Positions 45,623-54,615 are shown, counted from the stretch's first letter. The stretch: 54,615 nucleotides of DNA from Acinetobacter terrestris (GCF_004331155.1 NZ_SJNZ01000024.1:1-54615); one strand, 5' to 3'. Numbers and translations: made by a program. The notes: generated from the letters alone by a model not told the origin.

Positions 45623-46261
45623 CTAACCTGCTTTTCTAATATCTTGTTCTTCAGCTGTAGAATTTTGATAGAAAAGTGCTGCATGGAATAAGGTCGACTG
45701 TTGCTCAAGTTCAGCAACATACTCTTGCACCAAACGCTGAAAATAACGGTAGGCAAACAATGCTGGAATGGCAATAAACATCCCCGCTGCAGTCGTAATC
45801 AACGCTTTTGAAATGCCGGGAATCATCAAGGTTGGATTGCTATTAGTGCCTAGGTCAATCACCAAGAATGATTCGATAATACCCAGAACGGTACCTAACA
45901 AACCTAACAATGGTGCTACTGCACTGAGTGTACCCAAGAAATTAATGTTTTTTTCCAAATAGCCAATTTCTTGAGAAGCAGTGGTTTCCATCTGTGCGCG
46001 GGCATACTGCTCATTTTTAGTTTTACTTTGATAACCTGCAGTAAAGATGCGCCCCAAAGTACTACTTTGCAATACTTTATCTTTTTGCAATTGCTGCATG
46101 ACAACATCGGCATTTTGCGTTTGATTCAGTAACAATGCCTTGGGCAAAATCATTGATTTTTTTAATCGAATAAAGCGCTCAACGGTTATTGCTACTGTAA
46201 AAATCGAACATAAAACAAGAGGAAGCATCAGCCAGCCTCCTGCTTTGACTAATTCCCACAT
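45623..46261 (-). CDS. exbB: biopolymer transport protein ExbB (MotA/TolQ family)
   Basis: A 212-residue protein with three membrane helices (about 12-32, 112-135, 150-175). The family block GTLSAVAPLLGLLGTVLGII lines the proton channel. It forms a pentamer around the ExbD dimer. GGGG lies 9 bases before ATG 46261. Eight bases separate it from exbD. Confidence 0.9.
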   Translation of the reverse strand: MWELVKAGGWLMLPLVLCSIFTVAITVERFIRLKKSMILPKALLLNQTQNADVVMQQLQKDKVLQSSTLGRIFTAGYQSKTKNEQYARAQMETTASQEIGYLEKNINFLGTLSAVAPLLGLLGTVLGIIESFLVIDLGTNSNPTLMIPGISKALITTAAGMFIAIPALFAYRYFQRLVQEYVAELEQQSTLFHAALFYQNSTAEEQDIRKAG

Positions 46262-46291
46262 CTGTTTTTCCCCAATAAAACCAACAAAAAA

Positions 46292-47179
46292 TTATTCTGC
46301 GAAACAAATATTCAAAATACCATCTAATTCATCCAGTGAATGATACTGAATGACCAGTTTTCCTTTACCTTGCTTATTATGATCAATCTTTACATCTGCA
46401 CTAAAACGCTCTGCTAGGCGCTGCGTCAACTGCTGGATATCTGGTGCAACATCCACTTTGGTTTTTTCTTGTTTAGGCGCGTTTAAATCGCGGACCAGTT
46501 GCTCGGTTTGACGCACCGATAAACTTTTTTCAATCACATGCTCTGCAACTTTAAGCTGATCTTTGGCTTTTAAAGTTAAGATTGCACGCGCATGCCCCAT
46601 ATCCAACAGACCTTGCTGCATGAAGTCTTTGACGGATTCAGCCAAAGTCAAAAGACGCAATAAATTACTGACTGTGGTACGTGCCTTACCGACTGTATCG
46701 GCAATTTCCTGGTGACTTAAACCAAATTCCTCATGAAAACGCTGTAATGCCATGGCTTGATCAATCGGATTCAAATCTTGACGTTGAATGTTTTCAATTA
46801 AGGCTAATGCAATGGCAACTTGATCGGTCAAATCACGCACAATTGCCGGGATTTCAGTTAAGCCCGCAAGCTGTGCAGCACGCCAACGACGCTCACCAGC
46901 AATAATTTCATAGGGAAATTTTTCATCATCGATTGGGCGAATGACGATGGGCTGCATCACCCCATGTTTTTCAATCGAAGCAGCAAGTTCCTGAAGATCG
47001 GGTTCATGAATAAAACGACGCGGTTGGTATTCACCCCGTTTAAGCAAATGCACATCAATTTGTTTCAACTGGCCATGATCTAAACCTTGCGCTTCCATCT
47101 GTAATTTTTCTTTTTGGATTGAACCAAGCAAGGCATCCAAACCACGACCTTTAGCTAACCCGCGTTTTTTTGTGGTCAT
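46292..47179 (-). CDS. parB: chromosome partitioning protein ParB
   Basis: A 295-residue ParB. The CTP-binding domain has GERRWRAAQLAGL and QPRRFI motifs. The central helix-turn-helix (LSHQEIADTVGKARTTVSNLLRL) binds parS, and the C-terminal dimer domain contains KGKLVIQYHSLDELDGIL. ATG 47179 overlaps the parA stop (ATGA). No TGTTTCACGTGAAACA-like parS was found in the window by eye. Confidence 0.93.
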   Translation of the reverse strand: MTTKKRGLAKGRGLDALLGSIQKEKLQMEAQGLDHGQLKQIDVHLLKRGEYQPRRFIHEPDLQELAASIEKHGVMQPIVIRPIDDEKFPYEIIAGERRWRAAQLAGLTEIPAIVRDLTDQVAIALALIENIQRQDLNPIDQAMALQRFHEEFGLSHQEIADTVGKARTTVSNLLRLLTLAESVKDFMQQGLLDMGHARAILTLKAKDQLKVAEHVIEKSLSVRQTEQLVRDLNAPKQEKTKVDVAPDIQQLTQRLAERFSADVKIDHNKQGKGKLVIQYHSLDELDGILNICFAE

Positions 47180-47958
47180 GCTTTAATTCCTTTTTTTACT
47201 TTACTTTTCTTTAACACTTCAGCCGCTAAATTTAAGTAAGCAACTGCGCCTTTTGAATTTTTCTCAAAATAGATAATTGGCAAACCATGCGCAGGCGCTT
47301 CAGCCAGGCGTACATTACGTGGAATCACGGTGTCATACAGTTTTTTACCAAAGTATTGTTCAAGTTCTTCTGAAACATCGCGCGTCAATGCATTTCGTGC
47401 ATCATACATGGTGCGTAACACACCTATAATTTGCAAATCCGGATTAAGTGCTTGTTGAATCCGGTCAATGGTTTGGGTTAAATCCGCCAAGCCTTCCAGT
47501 GCATAATATTCACATTGCATTGGAATCAGCACACTATCCACCGCTGCCAAAGCATTTACCGTAATTAGGCTTAAGCTGGGTGCACAGTCCACAATAATAT
47601 AATCAAAAGAATGTTCTATTTCTTTTAAAGCTTCCCTCAGAATAAACTCACGACCATCCTGTTCCGCAATCGCAAGCTCTACACCAGCCAAATCACGGTT
47701 AGCCCCTAAAACCTTATAGCCGACTTCCGCTTTGCTAATTGCGGTTTCAATCGGAACTTCACCCAATAAAACATCGGTTACCGAATACAGAAGATCATTT
47801 TTTTGGATACCAGAACCCATCGTGGCATTCCCTTGTGAATCCATATCCACAAGTAAAACGCGCTTTTTTAACACAGCTAACGATGCTGCCAAATTTACTG
47901 CGGTTGTGGTTTTGCCTACACCACCTTTTTGGTTCGCAATCGCAATAATTTGTGCCAT
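47176..47958 (-). CDS. parA: chromosome partitioning ATPase ParA (Soj)
   Basis: A 260-residue deviant Walker A ATPase: NQKGGVGKTTTAVNLAAS at residues 8-25 and DYIIVDCAPSLSLIT. It drives separation of ParB-parS complexes. GGGGTTACC lies before the ATG. The rsmG-parA-parB order is widespread and in many bacteria lies near oriC, although no dnaA or origin is in this window. Confidence 0.93.
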   Translation of the reverse strand: MAQIIAIANQKGGVGKTTTAVNLAASLAVLKKRVLLVDMDSQGNATMGSGIQKNDLLYSVTDVLLGEVPIETAISKAEVGYKVLGANRDLAGVELAIAEQDGREFILREALKEIEHSFDYIIVDCAPSLSLITVNALAAVDSVLIPMQCEYYALEGLADLTQTIDRIQQALNPDLQIIGVLRTMYDARNALTRDVSEELEQYFGKKLYDTVIPRNVRLAEAPAHGLPIIYFEKNSKGAVAYLNLAAEVLKKSKVKKGIKA

Positions 47959-47983
47959 GGTAACCCCAACCCTTCAAAAATAA

Positions 47984-48616
47984 TTAAATACGTTTTAATA
48001 AAAGCAGATGACGCTGTTCATCCAGTCGCGGAACCTTTAATGCAATAATGTCACAGCTAAACTCTTGCTGAATGGCAGCGACTTCTTCTTCAGGAATGAG
48101 GCCTTTCATTGACGCAATAATACTGTTTTCATGCATATAAGGTTTTGATGCAGCAACAAAGTCGGTTAATGATGCAAAGGCACGACTGGTAATGACATCG
48201 AATTGACCCAAGTCATGAATACTGTCTTCATTTTCGACACGGGTTTGCACTGCAATCACATTTTTTAATTTTAAGTCAGCAATAAACTGCTTCAAGAAAC
48301 GAATTTTTTTGCCATTTGAATCCAGCAAAACACATTCACGCTCTGGCTGACACAATGCAATGATCATGCCCGGCATACCGCCACCCGTACCAATATCCAG
48401 CAGGCGCCCTTGTGGCAAGTCTTTTAAAATACTTAAGCTATCCAGTAAATGCTTGACCAGCATTTCTTTTGGGTCACGAATTGCAGTCAAATTATATGCT
48501 TTGTTCCACAACACCAAAGCATCTTGGTATTTGAGTAATAAATTTAAAGCCTCATCGCTGAGCTCTAAACCCAAAGCCTGACTACCCTGCTTGAGTTCTT
48601 GAAAAAACGTATGCAT
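47984..48616 (-). CDS. rsmG: 16S rRNA (guanine527-N7)-methyltransferase
   Basis: A 210-residue Rossmann methyltransferase (GidB). The SAM-binding motif is LLDIGTGGGMPGMIIAL, and the substrate region TSRAFASLTDFV is intact. It methylates G527 of 16S rRNA. ATG 48616 is chosen over a TTG at 48622. It heads the long leftward gene run. No strong ribosome site is evident. Confidence 0.92.
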   Translation of the reverse strand: MHTFFQELKQGSQALGLELSDEALNLLLKYQDALVLWNKAYNLTAIRDPKEMLVKHLLDSLSILKDLPQGRLLDIGTGGGMPGMIIALCQPERECVLLDSNGKKIRFLKQFIADLKLKNVIAVQTRVENEDSIHDLGQFDVITSRAFASLTDFVAASKPYMHENSIIASMKGLIPEEEVAAIQQEFSCDIIALKVPRLDEQRHLLLLKRI

Positions 48617-48701
48617 ATACAATTAACGTCTCGAAAAAGTTAGGTGAAGTATACCGATTTATACATGAAGTCACAGTAGCGAGTGCTTAGTGAATACGCA
48701 C

Positions 48702-49391
48702 TTAAGCGTACAAGCCTTGCTTAATTTGTTGATCCAGTACATTTAATCGTTCCGGAGTGCCAACATCGACCCAAACAGCATGCATCTTCGAAGCAGATAT
48801 TTTCTGTTCGAGCATGGCCTGTTTCAGCAAGGGTGCCAATGGGCGTTTACCACCTTCCAGACCCTCAAACATTTTAGGATCAATCACCGCTACACCACTA
48901 TAAGTGAGCGCTTCACCCGGCTGTTGTTGTTCGAAGGTATAAGCACGACCATTTGCCAAGGTAAAATCACCCTGCGGATGCTGTTCCGGATTGGTTACAA
49001 ATACCAGATGTGCTAAATCTTCTGCAAGCTGCACATTCAATAAACAACTAAAATCCATGCTGGTCCAGACATCACCATTGACCAGAATAAATGGTTCTAT
49101 ACCCAATAACGTCAAGGCATTAATAATACCGCCGGCTGTTTCCAGGCCTTCGCCCTCATGTGACCATAGAATGTTCACGCCAAACTGTGAACCATCCCCT
49201 AAAGCACTCGCCAGCTTGTCGCCCAACCACGCAGTATTAATGACAATTTCAGTCACACCGATTGCCTGTAATTTTTCAATATGCCAGACAATGAGTGGCT
49301 TGCCACCCACTTCAAGCAAAGGCTTGGGTGTATGTAGCGTCAGTGGACGCATACGGTTACCCATCCCGGCCGCAAGAATCATCGCTTTCAT
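48702..49391 (-). CDS. murU: N-acetylmuramate-1-phosphate uridylyltransferase
   Basis: A 229-residue sugar nucleotidyltransferase with the signature GMGNRMRPLTLHTPKPLL and the metal Asp in VNGDVWT. MurU converts MurNAc-1-P to UDP-MurNAc in the peptidoglycan recycling shortcut of Pseudomonas and relatives, which bypasses MurA. Its ATG overlaps the amgK stop (TAATG), so the two act together. Confidence 0.9.
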   Translation of the reverse strand: MKAMILAAGMGNRMRPLTLHTPKPLLEVGGKPLIVWHIEKLQAIGVTEIVINTAWLGDKLASALGDGSQFGVNILWSHEGEGLETAGGIINALTLLGIEPFILVNGDVWTSMDFSCLLNVQLAEDLAHLVFVTNPEQHPQGDFTLANGRAYTFEQQQPGEALTYSGVAVIDPKMFEGLEGGKRPLAPLLKQAMLEQKISASKMHAVWVDVGTPERLNVLDQQIKQGLYA

Positions 49392-50404
49392 TATGCAGCA
49401 ACCTCATATGTGCCATATTTGGCTTCAAATTTTGGCATCACTTTGGCTTGGATGAACTGCATAAAGGGTTGTAACTCCGCATAATCTTTACTTTCTTCAA
49501 GTAAATACCACATCACACGCGGCAAATCTTTCAAGTAACCTGTTTTTCCATCACGTTCAAATAAACGCACAAAGATACCCAAAATTTTAATATGACGCTG
49601 AATCGCCATAAAGTCCGCATCACGTTTAAACTGTGCAAAATCACGATCTTGTTTTGCAGTTTCAGGCAACAAGTCATAGAAGACTTTAAACCACTCATAA
49701 ACACGATCCGCATTCCACTGCACATAAGCATCGCGTGTGATTGAAATCAGGTCATAAGTATCTGCACCAATCACGGCATCCTGGAAATCAATCACCCCGA
49801 GATCTGTCTCACCTTCAATTTTCATCAAGTTACGACTATGAAAATCGCGATGTACAATCACTTGCGGTTGTGCCAATGCAGCATTAGCCAAAATGGCAAA
49901 GCTACGTTTAATTAAGGCTTGTTCATCTTGAGTTGGCTGGATTTGTAATGAAGGTAACATCCACTCTGTGAGCAATTCCATTTCAGAAATCAGCTTTTCA
50001 TAGGAATAAGCCGGAAAGTTTTCTGTACCATCAATTGCTTGCAATTCGATCAACTGTTTAAAGCTTTGCGCATAATAAGCATCAACAGTGGCATCGTTCA
50101 GCAAGGTTGAGAGCAAAACATCACCGAAATCCTCGAGCAATAAGAAGCCTTGTTCCAGGTCTTTTGCAACGATATGCGGTACACGGACACCATGACTATC
50201 GAAAAACTGGTCAATCGTCACAAAAGGCACACAATCTTCTTTTTCTGGTGGTGCATCCATGAGCATAAATGTTTTATTATTCAAATTGATTCGTGCATAA
50301 CGACGGAAGCTTGCATCGCCTGGCAAAAAATTAATTTCAAATTGATCTGAATCAAGTACAGATGTAATCCATGTATGTATGATTTGTTCACGTTGTGTTT
50401 TCAT
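49391..50404 (-). CDS. amgK: N-acetylmuramate/N-acetylglucosamine kinase
   Basis: A 337-residue aminoglycoside phosphotransferase-fold kinase. The catalytic loop is VIHRDFHSRNLM and the metal site VIDFQDAVIG. AmgK phosphorylates MurNAc at the anomeric position, feeding MurU. Recycling by this route confers tolerance to fosfomycin in other bacteria. Divergent from lptD with 111 bases between. Confidence 0.9.
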   Translation of the reverse strand: MKTQREQIIHTWITSVLDSDQFEINFLPGDASFRRYARINLNNKTFMLMDAPPEKEDCVPFVTIDQFFDSHGVRVPHIVAKDLEQGFLLLEDFGDVLLSTLLNDATVDAYYAQSFKQLIELQAIDGTENFPAYSYEKLISEMELLTEWMLPSLQIQPTQDEQALIKRSFAILANAALAQPQVIVHRDFHSRNLMKIEGETDLGVIDFQDAVIGADTYDLISITRDAYVQWNADRVYEWFKVFYDLLPETAKQDRDFAQFKRDADFMAIQRHIKILGIFVRLFERDGKTGYLKDLPRVMWYLLEESKDYAELQPFMQFIQAKVMPKFEAKYGTYEVAA

Positions 50405-50515
50405 TTGCGATAAATTCTAAAACAGGCTGAGTTTTTAAAGTACTAAGTGTAGCCACTTATAAACTTTTTCTCTATGATGCGAGAATAATTAATTGCGATT
50501 AAGCATACTTGGTTA

Positions 50516-52984
50516 ATGATACAAATGAAGCATCAGTTCAAATTTAATCCTTTAGCGACTGCTATCTTGACCCTTTTATGTGGCAGCTCGATTTCAAGCT
50601 ATGCTGAGTCCACACTTCCAGCTTCGACTGTCGACAACCAAAAAATGAAGGACAGCATTCAGGAAGCTTATCCTGGACAACAATTTTTTGAACAATATTA
50701 CGTTGATAAATCCTCACCGGAAGCGCAACAGCGTCAGGGACAAAATTTAAGTTCCGCCTATTGTAAAGGTGCCTGGGTTACGCCGATTAGCCCGGAGACC
50801 CAAGCGGTAGATCCGTCTGAAGCCACCTCAGTTGTGACTGCAGATTATGGTCATTACGATCCAAAAGGTGACTCTGTCCTTGAGGGCAATGTCGTTATTG
50901 ATCAACAAGGTCGCCAGATTCGTGCCGATAAAATCACCATTGACCAGACTCAAACTTTTGCCAATGCTGAAGGTCGCGTGCAAATGGCACAAGCCGGATT
51001 GCTCGCACAAAGTGATCAAATCAATTACAACTTAAAAACCCAGCAAGGCGATTTAAATAACAGTTTCTATATTTCTGAAGAACAACATGCGCATGGCCGT
51101 GCGGAGAAAATTGCCCGTACTTCTGAAAATGTTGTGGTGATGAACAATGCGACCTATAGCACTTGTCCACCCGATGAAACACCGACCTGGAAAATTCAGG
51201 CAGATAAAATCACTTTAAATCAGGAAACGGGTCGCGGAGAAACGCGCGGAACCAAGCTCTATGTTAAAGATGTTCCCGTTTTGGCGGTTCCCTACTTTAA
51301 CTTCCCGATTGATGACCGTCGTACCACGGGTATTTTGACCCCAAGTTTTGGCTTTACCAACGACGGTGGTGTAGAACTCGCTGTTCCGGTTTATTTAAAT
51401 CTGGCGCCAAATTACGATGCTACCGTTACGCCACGATATATTGCTGATCGTGGAGCCATGCTTGAAGGCGAATTCCGTTATTTAACCGAGAATTACGGCT
51501 CAGGTATGATTTGGGGCGGTTATTTGGCTTCGGATGACAAATATGATGGCCAAGACCGTAAAGACTTGCATCTATTGCATCAATGGCAAATTAACGATCA
51601 ATTTTCTACCAACCTGGATTATAACTACGCCTCAGATAAAGATTATTTCTCTGACTTAAACAACAACCCCAACTCGAAGACCGACTTAAACTTGCGTCGC
51701 GCTTGGGAACTTAACTATAAAAATGGTATCCCCGGCTTAAAGGCCCAGTTAAAGGTTGAAGATTTCCAGACACTGGACAAGTCTGTTTCTGATCAAGACC
51801 GTCCTTATGCCCGTTTACCACAGTTCCTGTTAAATTATAAAACAGGCAATCCACTGGGTTTACAATACGAATTTAATAATGATACCGCTTACTTTAAGAA
51901 AGACATCAGCCTTTCTGATACAGCCAATACTGGCTCCTATGAGCCAAGTGGTACCCGTATTTATAATGACTTTGCTGTTCGTTATAACTACCGTAATCCA
52001 TGGTCATTTGTCATTCCGGAAGTGTCGATTCGCAATATCAATACTTTCTACGATCAAGACACCATTAATGCCAACCAGAACACCAATTCTTCAAGTGAAA
52101 ATCAATCGGTCACTGTGCCGCAATTCACTTTAGATACCGGTTTAACCTTTGAAAAAGAAGGCAAATATTTACAAACCATCACACCACGTGCATTTTATGC
52201 CTACGCACCGTATAAAAATCAGGATGGTCATCCAAACTTTGACTCAACAACAGCATCGATCAATTATGACCAGTTATTTAATGCACGTCGTTTCTATGGC
52301 CATGACCGTTTAGAAGACAACAATTTCTTATCTTTAGGTCTAAGTTATAGCTTATTTGATGAAATTGGTCTGGAACGTTTAAAAACCAGCGTTGGACAAA
52401 GTTTTTATTTTGAAGATCGCCGAGTAAGTTTAGAAAATGAAAGCAATCAGTTTGATACTGAACGTCGTACCGGCCCTGTTTTAAGCGTATCTAGCCAGCT
52501 GTCACAAAATTTCACGATCGGTGCTAACTCGGCATGGATGTCGAATGGCGACAACGCTCAACGTGACTTCCAGCTTTATTACACTGGTGAACAAGGTAAC
52601 CTGTATAACGTGGGTTATTTCTATCGCCAAGATATTCCAAACCAGCAAAAACAATATGACCAAGTCGTCGCATCCTTCATTCAGCCAGTCTCTAACAACT
52701 GGCGCATTATGGGACATGCTCAATACGACATAGACAATAATGTAGCGCGTGAATATCTATTGGGTGTAAATTATGAAGCGTGTTGTTGGGGTGTTTCGGT
52801 TTATGGACGTTCTTACTATAATGACCTGGACGATGTGAATGCGGATGGCGTGAATGCAAAACGCGCCATCATGGCTGAAGTCAGCCTTAAAGGCTTAGGT
52901 GGTTTCAACAAAAAGCTTTCATCATTACTAGAAAACCGTATTCTAGGTTTTAATAAAATTAATCAATCTTGGACACAACGTTAA
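50516..52984 (+). CDS. lptD: LPS assembly outer-membrane protein LptD
   Basis: An 822-residue precursor. A signal peptide (to about residue 30) leads to a periplasmic OstA-like beta-jellyroll (about 100-240) and a C-terminal beta-barrel. The four disulfide Cys are present: Cys83, Cys217 and the adjacent Cys756-Cys757. With LptE it places LPS or LOS in the outer leaflet. ATG at 50525 is an alternative start that still leaves a signal peptide. Its stop overlaps the start of surA (TAATG). Confidence 0.93.
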   Translation: MIQMKHQFKFNPLATAILTLLCGSSISSYAESTLPASTVDNQKMKDSIQEAYPGQQFFEQYYVDKSSPEAQQRQGQNLSSAYCKGAWVTPISPETQAVDPSEATSVVTADYGHYDPKGDSVLEGNVVIDQQGRQIRADKITIDQTQTFANAEGRVQMAQAGLLAQSDQINYNLKTQQGDLNNSFYISEEQHAHGRAEKIARTSENVVVMNNATYSTCPPDETPTWKIQADKITLNQETGRGETRGTKLYVKDVPVLAVPYFNFPIDDRRTTGILTPSFGFTNDGGVELAVPVYLNLAPNYDATVTPRYIADRGAMLEGEFRYLTENYGSGMIWGGYLASDDKYDGQDRKDLHLLHQWQINDQFSTNLDYNYASDKDYFSDLNNNPNSKTDLNLRRAWELNYKNGIPGLKAQLKVEDFQTLDKSVSDQDRPYARLPQFLLNYKTGNPLGLQYEFNNDTAYFKKDISLSDTANTGSYEPSGTRIYNDFAVRYNYRNPWSFVIPEVSIRNINTFYDQDTINANQNTNSSSENQSVTVPQFTLDTGLTFEKEGKYLQTITPRAFYAYAPYKNQDGHPNFDSTTASINYDQLFNARRFYGHDRLEDNNFLSLGLSYSLFDEIGLERLKTSVGQSFYFEDRRVSLENESNQFDTERRTGPVLSVSSQLSQNFTIGANSAWMSNGDNAQRDFQLYYTGEQGNLYNVGYFYRQDIPNQQKQYDQVVASFIQPVSNNWRIMGHAQYDIDNNVAREYLLGVNYEACCWGVSVYGRSYYNDLDDVNADGVNAKRAIMAEVSLKGLGGFNKKLSSLLENRILGFNKINQSWTQR

Positions 52985-54288
52985 TGAAGACAATACCGTT
53001 AAAACATTTTTTTAAAGCGACTGCTCTTGCTTTAGCCCTTTCTTCATCAATGGCTACATTCGCACAACCAACAGATGAAGTTGTTGCTTTGGTAGATAAC
53101 AGTGTCATTTTGAAAAGTGATTTAGATCAAAGTATTGCAGAAGTAAAACATCAATTCGAAACCCAAAAAAAACCTGTTCCACCAGAGCAATTCCTAAAAC
53201 AGCAGGCTCTTGATCAACTAATTATTCGCCAAGCTCAACTTGAGCAGGTCAAACGCTACAATATCAAGCCCAATGAAAAAGAGCTGAACGAAGCTGTGCT
53301 GAAAGTTGCTGCTCAGTCCGGCGGCAATAGTCTGGAAGCATTTCAGCAAAAACTGGATGCGATTGCACCTGGAACGTATGAATCGCTGCGTAACCGTATT
53401 GCAGAAGATTTAGCCATCAATCGCCTACGCCAGCAAATGGTGATGTCACGCATTAAAATTAGTGACCAGGACGTGGAAAATTTCTTAAAAACACCGCAAG
53501 GTCAAGCAGCATTAGGCAATCAAGTGCATGTATTACATGTACGTATTTCCGGCAACAACAATGTAGAAAAAGTTGCTGAGCAAGTGAAAGCGGCATTAAA
53601 AGACAGCAATGATATTGCTGCAATTGATAAGAAATTTACTGCCAATGGCGTGAAAGTCGAAAGTGCAGATACGGGTTTTCGCAATCTGTCTGACATTCCA
53701 AGCGAACTTGCGGCACGTGTAAGTCCACTCCAAGTTGGACAAACCACTGATCTTATTCCTGTGCAAGATGGAATACATATTTTAAAACTCGTTGATCGTA
53801 AAGGTGCTGATCAAAAAGCCATTGTGCCTCAATATAAAGCACGCCATATCTTGATTCAACCTTCTGAAGTGGTGAGTCCGGAAAATGCTAAACAGCAAAT
53901 TGACAGTATTTACAATCGCTTAAAAGCAGGTGAAGATTTTGCAGTACTGGCTGCAACGTTCTCTAATGATCCTGGTTCTGCGCGTGATGGCGGTAGTTTG
54001 GGCTGGGTTAACCCGGGTGTTATGGTTCCTGAGTTTGAAACTCAAATGAAAAACACACCTATAGGTCAAACCAGTGCACCATTTCAAACCCAATTTGGCT
54101 GGCACATTCTTCAAGTTACGGATACTCGTCAACAAGATATGACGCGTGAATATCAAGAACGTATGGCACGTCAAATTTTAGGTGAACGCCAATTTGATGC
54201 AGAGTTAGATAGCTGGTTACGTGAAATTCGCAGCAATGCTTTTGTTGAGATTAAGGATCCGAGTCTGGATCGCAAAAAGAATAAATAA
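52984..54288 (+). CDS. surA: periplasmic chaperone SurA
   Basis: A 434-residue exported chaperone: a signal peptide (cleavage near ATFAQP), a SurA N-domain, and two parvulin domains, the second clearer (YKARHILIQ ... SARDGGSLGWVNPG ... FGWHILQV). It escorts outer-membrane beta-barrels, LptD in particular, to BAM. ATG 52984 overlaps the lptD stop; ATG 52969 would add five residues inside lptD and lacks support. Confidence 0.93.
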   Translation: MKTIPLKHFFKATALALALSSSMATFAQPTDEVVALVDNSVILKSDLDQSIAEVKHQFETQKKPVPPEQFLKQQALDQLIIRQAQLEQVKRYNIKPNEKELNEAVLKVAAQSGGNSLEAFQQKLDAIAPGTYESLRNRIAEDLAINRLRQQMVMSRIKISDQDVENFLKTPQGQAALGNQVHVLHVRISGNNNVEKVAEQVKAALKDSNDIAAIDKKFTANGVKVESADTGFRNLSDIPSELAARVSPLQVGQTTDLIPVQDGIHILKLVDRKGADQKAIVPQYKARHILIQPSEVVSPENAKQQIDSIYNRLKAGEDFAVLAATFSNDPGSARDGGSLGWVNPGVMVPEFETQMKNTPIGQTSAPFQTQFGWHILQVTDTRQQDMTREYQERMARQILGERQFDAELDSWLREIRSNAFVEIKDPSLDRKKNK

Positions 54289-54308
54289 ACTTGCTTTATT
54301 TAATTCTT

Positions 54309-54340
54309 AAAAAACCAGTTGTGATGAGCAACTGGTTTTT
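54309..54340 (+). terminator. surA terminator
   Basis: AAAAACCAGTTG pairs with CAACTGGTTTTT around a 7-base loop with a T-run. It lies 20 bases after the stop. Confidence 0.85.
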
Positions 54341-54420
54341 TATTTCATTAATATTGGGTCCAGCTCTACATAAGAATTTGGCAGGATTATTTATTTTAAA
54401 ACTAAAAATTTTTAAATAAA

Positions 54421-54447
54421 AAAAACCTCTCACGAGGAGAGGTTTTT
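54421..54447 (-). terminator. terminator of the Gly-rich (hfq-like) gene
   Basis: AAAAACCTCTC (54421-54431) pairs with GAGAGGTTTTT (54437-54447). It lies just after the stop of the minus-strand gene at 54460. Confidence 0.8.
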
Positions 54448-54459
54448 AAAAATCAACAA

Positions 54460-54615
54460 TTAACGATTATTTTCGTCATCTTGAGGATCTTCAAATTTCG
54501 TTTCACCTTCAAAACCAGGGGTAGATTGACCACCGAAGCCACCTTGACCACCGAAGCCACCTTGACCACCGAAACCGCCTTGTTGACCACCAAAACCGCC
54601 TTGACCACCAAAACC
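54460..54615 (-). CDS. hfq: Gly-rich C-terminus, probably Hfq (partial)
   Basis: The frame is open from the window edge to TAA at 54460-54462, giving 51 residues: repeats of GGFGGQ (with one GFGGQQ) followed by the acidic end FEGETKFEDPQDDENNR. Acinetobacter Hfq is known for a long Gly-rich C-terminal extension of this kind, so Hfq is the best call. The Sm core lies outside the window and cannot be confirmed. Repeats at DNA level are about 15-18 bp (54513-54615). Confidence 0.6.
   Translation of the reverse strand, partial: GFGGQGGFGGQQGGFGGQGGFGGQGGFGGQSTPGFEGETKFEDPQDDENNR
54513..54615. repeat. 15-18 bp tandem repeat encoding GGFGGQ
   Basis: At least five units of the type CCACCGAAGCCACCTTGA, with synonymous variation between units. 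One unit includes a TTG insert that adds a Gln. Such coding repeats often vary in copy number between strains. Confidence 0.75.

Noticed and set aside
35951..48616. parS sites near parAB
   Set aside because: No sequence close to TGTTTCACGTGAAACA was found by eye; they may lie outside the window.

Overview
The window looks like chromosomal DNA of an Acinetobacter species (Moraxellaceae). The support is AT-rich composition, Acinetobacter-type gene content (BenE, AmgK/MurU, LptD-SurA, an Hfq-like Gly-rich tail with GFGGQ repeats) and IS982-family DNA at the left edge. No rRNA, tRNA, CRISPR array, prophage or canonical defence island was seen. The window is mostly core genome with short accessory stretches.

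Layout. 1-285: 3' end of an IS982-family insertion sequence. 0.3-5 kb: a BenE-type benzoate transporter, an SMR efflux pump behind overlapping hairpins, a lipoprotein esterase and two tandem universal stress proteins. 5-15.1 kb: PepN, small unknown proteins, a two-zinc-ribbon protein, ThiM, a LysR regulator, an aromatic-ring FAD hydroxylase and two copies of a ~212 bp MITE-like element with TA flanks (8663-8875, 14123-14334). 15.4-20.3 kb: a TerC/CorC membrane protein, a 0.9 kb gap with gene debris, two 88% identical tandem MarR regulators, a YedK/HMCES DNA-crosslink sensor and a four-helix membrane protein. 20.4-27.8 kb: malate synthase G, ZapE, an AraC regulator divergent from a Baeyer-Villiger-type monooxygenase, and a LysO-like exporter. 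28.2-35.8 kb (minus strand): PyrF, LapA, IhfB, ribosomal protein S1, Cmk, an SRPBCC protein, TadA, an enoyl-CoA hydratase/HIBCH-like enzyme, Ung and QueD.

From 48.6 kb down to 35.9 kb all genes read leftward with little space between them: rsmG-parA-parB-exbB-exbD-msbA-lpxK-kdsB-holB-pilZ-tatD-tetR-gspH-gspI-gspJ-gspK. This links chromosome partitioning, envelope biogenesis (lipid A flipping, lipid A 4'-kinase, CMP-Kdo), the clamp loader and the minor pseudopilins of type II secretion. At 48.7-54.3 kb, amgK-murU (MurNAc recycling) is divergent from lptD-surA (outer-membrane biogenesis). The window ends inside a Gly-rich protein that is probably Hfq.

The most unusual signal is in gspI and gspJ. 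Each carries, in frame and at the same place just before the prepilin cleavage site, a 126 bp palindrome-rich repeat (108 of 126 positions identical, no gaps). The usual 6-10 residue prepilin leader becomes 66 and 58 residues, while the mature pseudopilins look normal. In gspI the element shows a second 49 bp unit at a 120 bp period. This resembles a palindromic repeat that tolerates being translated and has settled in the one part of the protein that is cut off and discarded.
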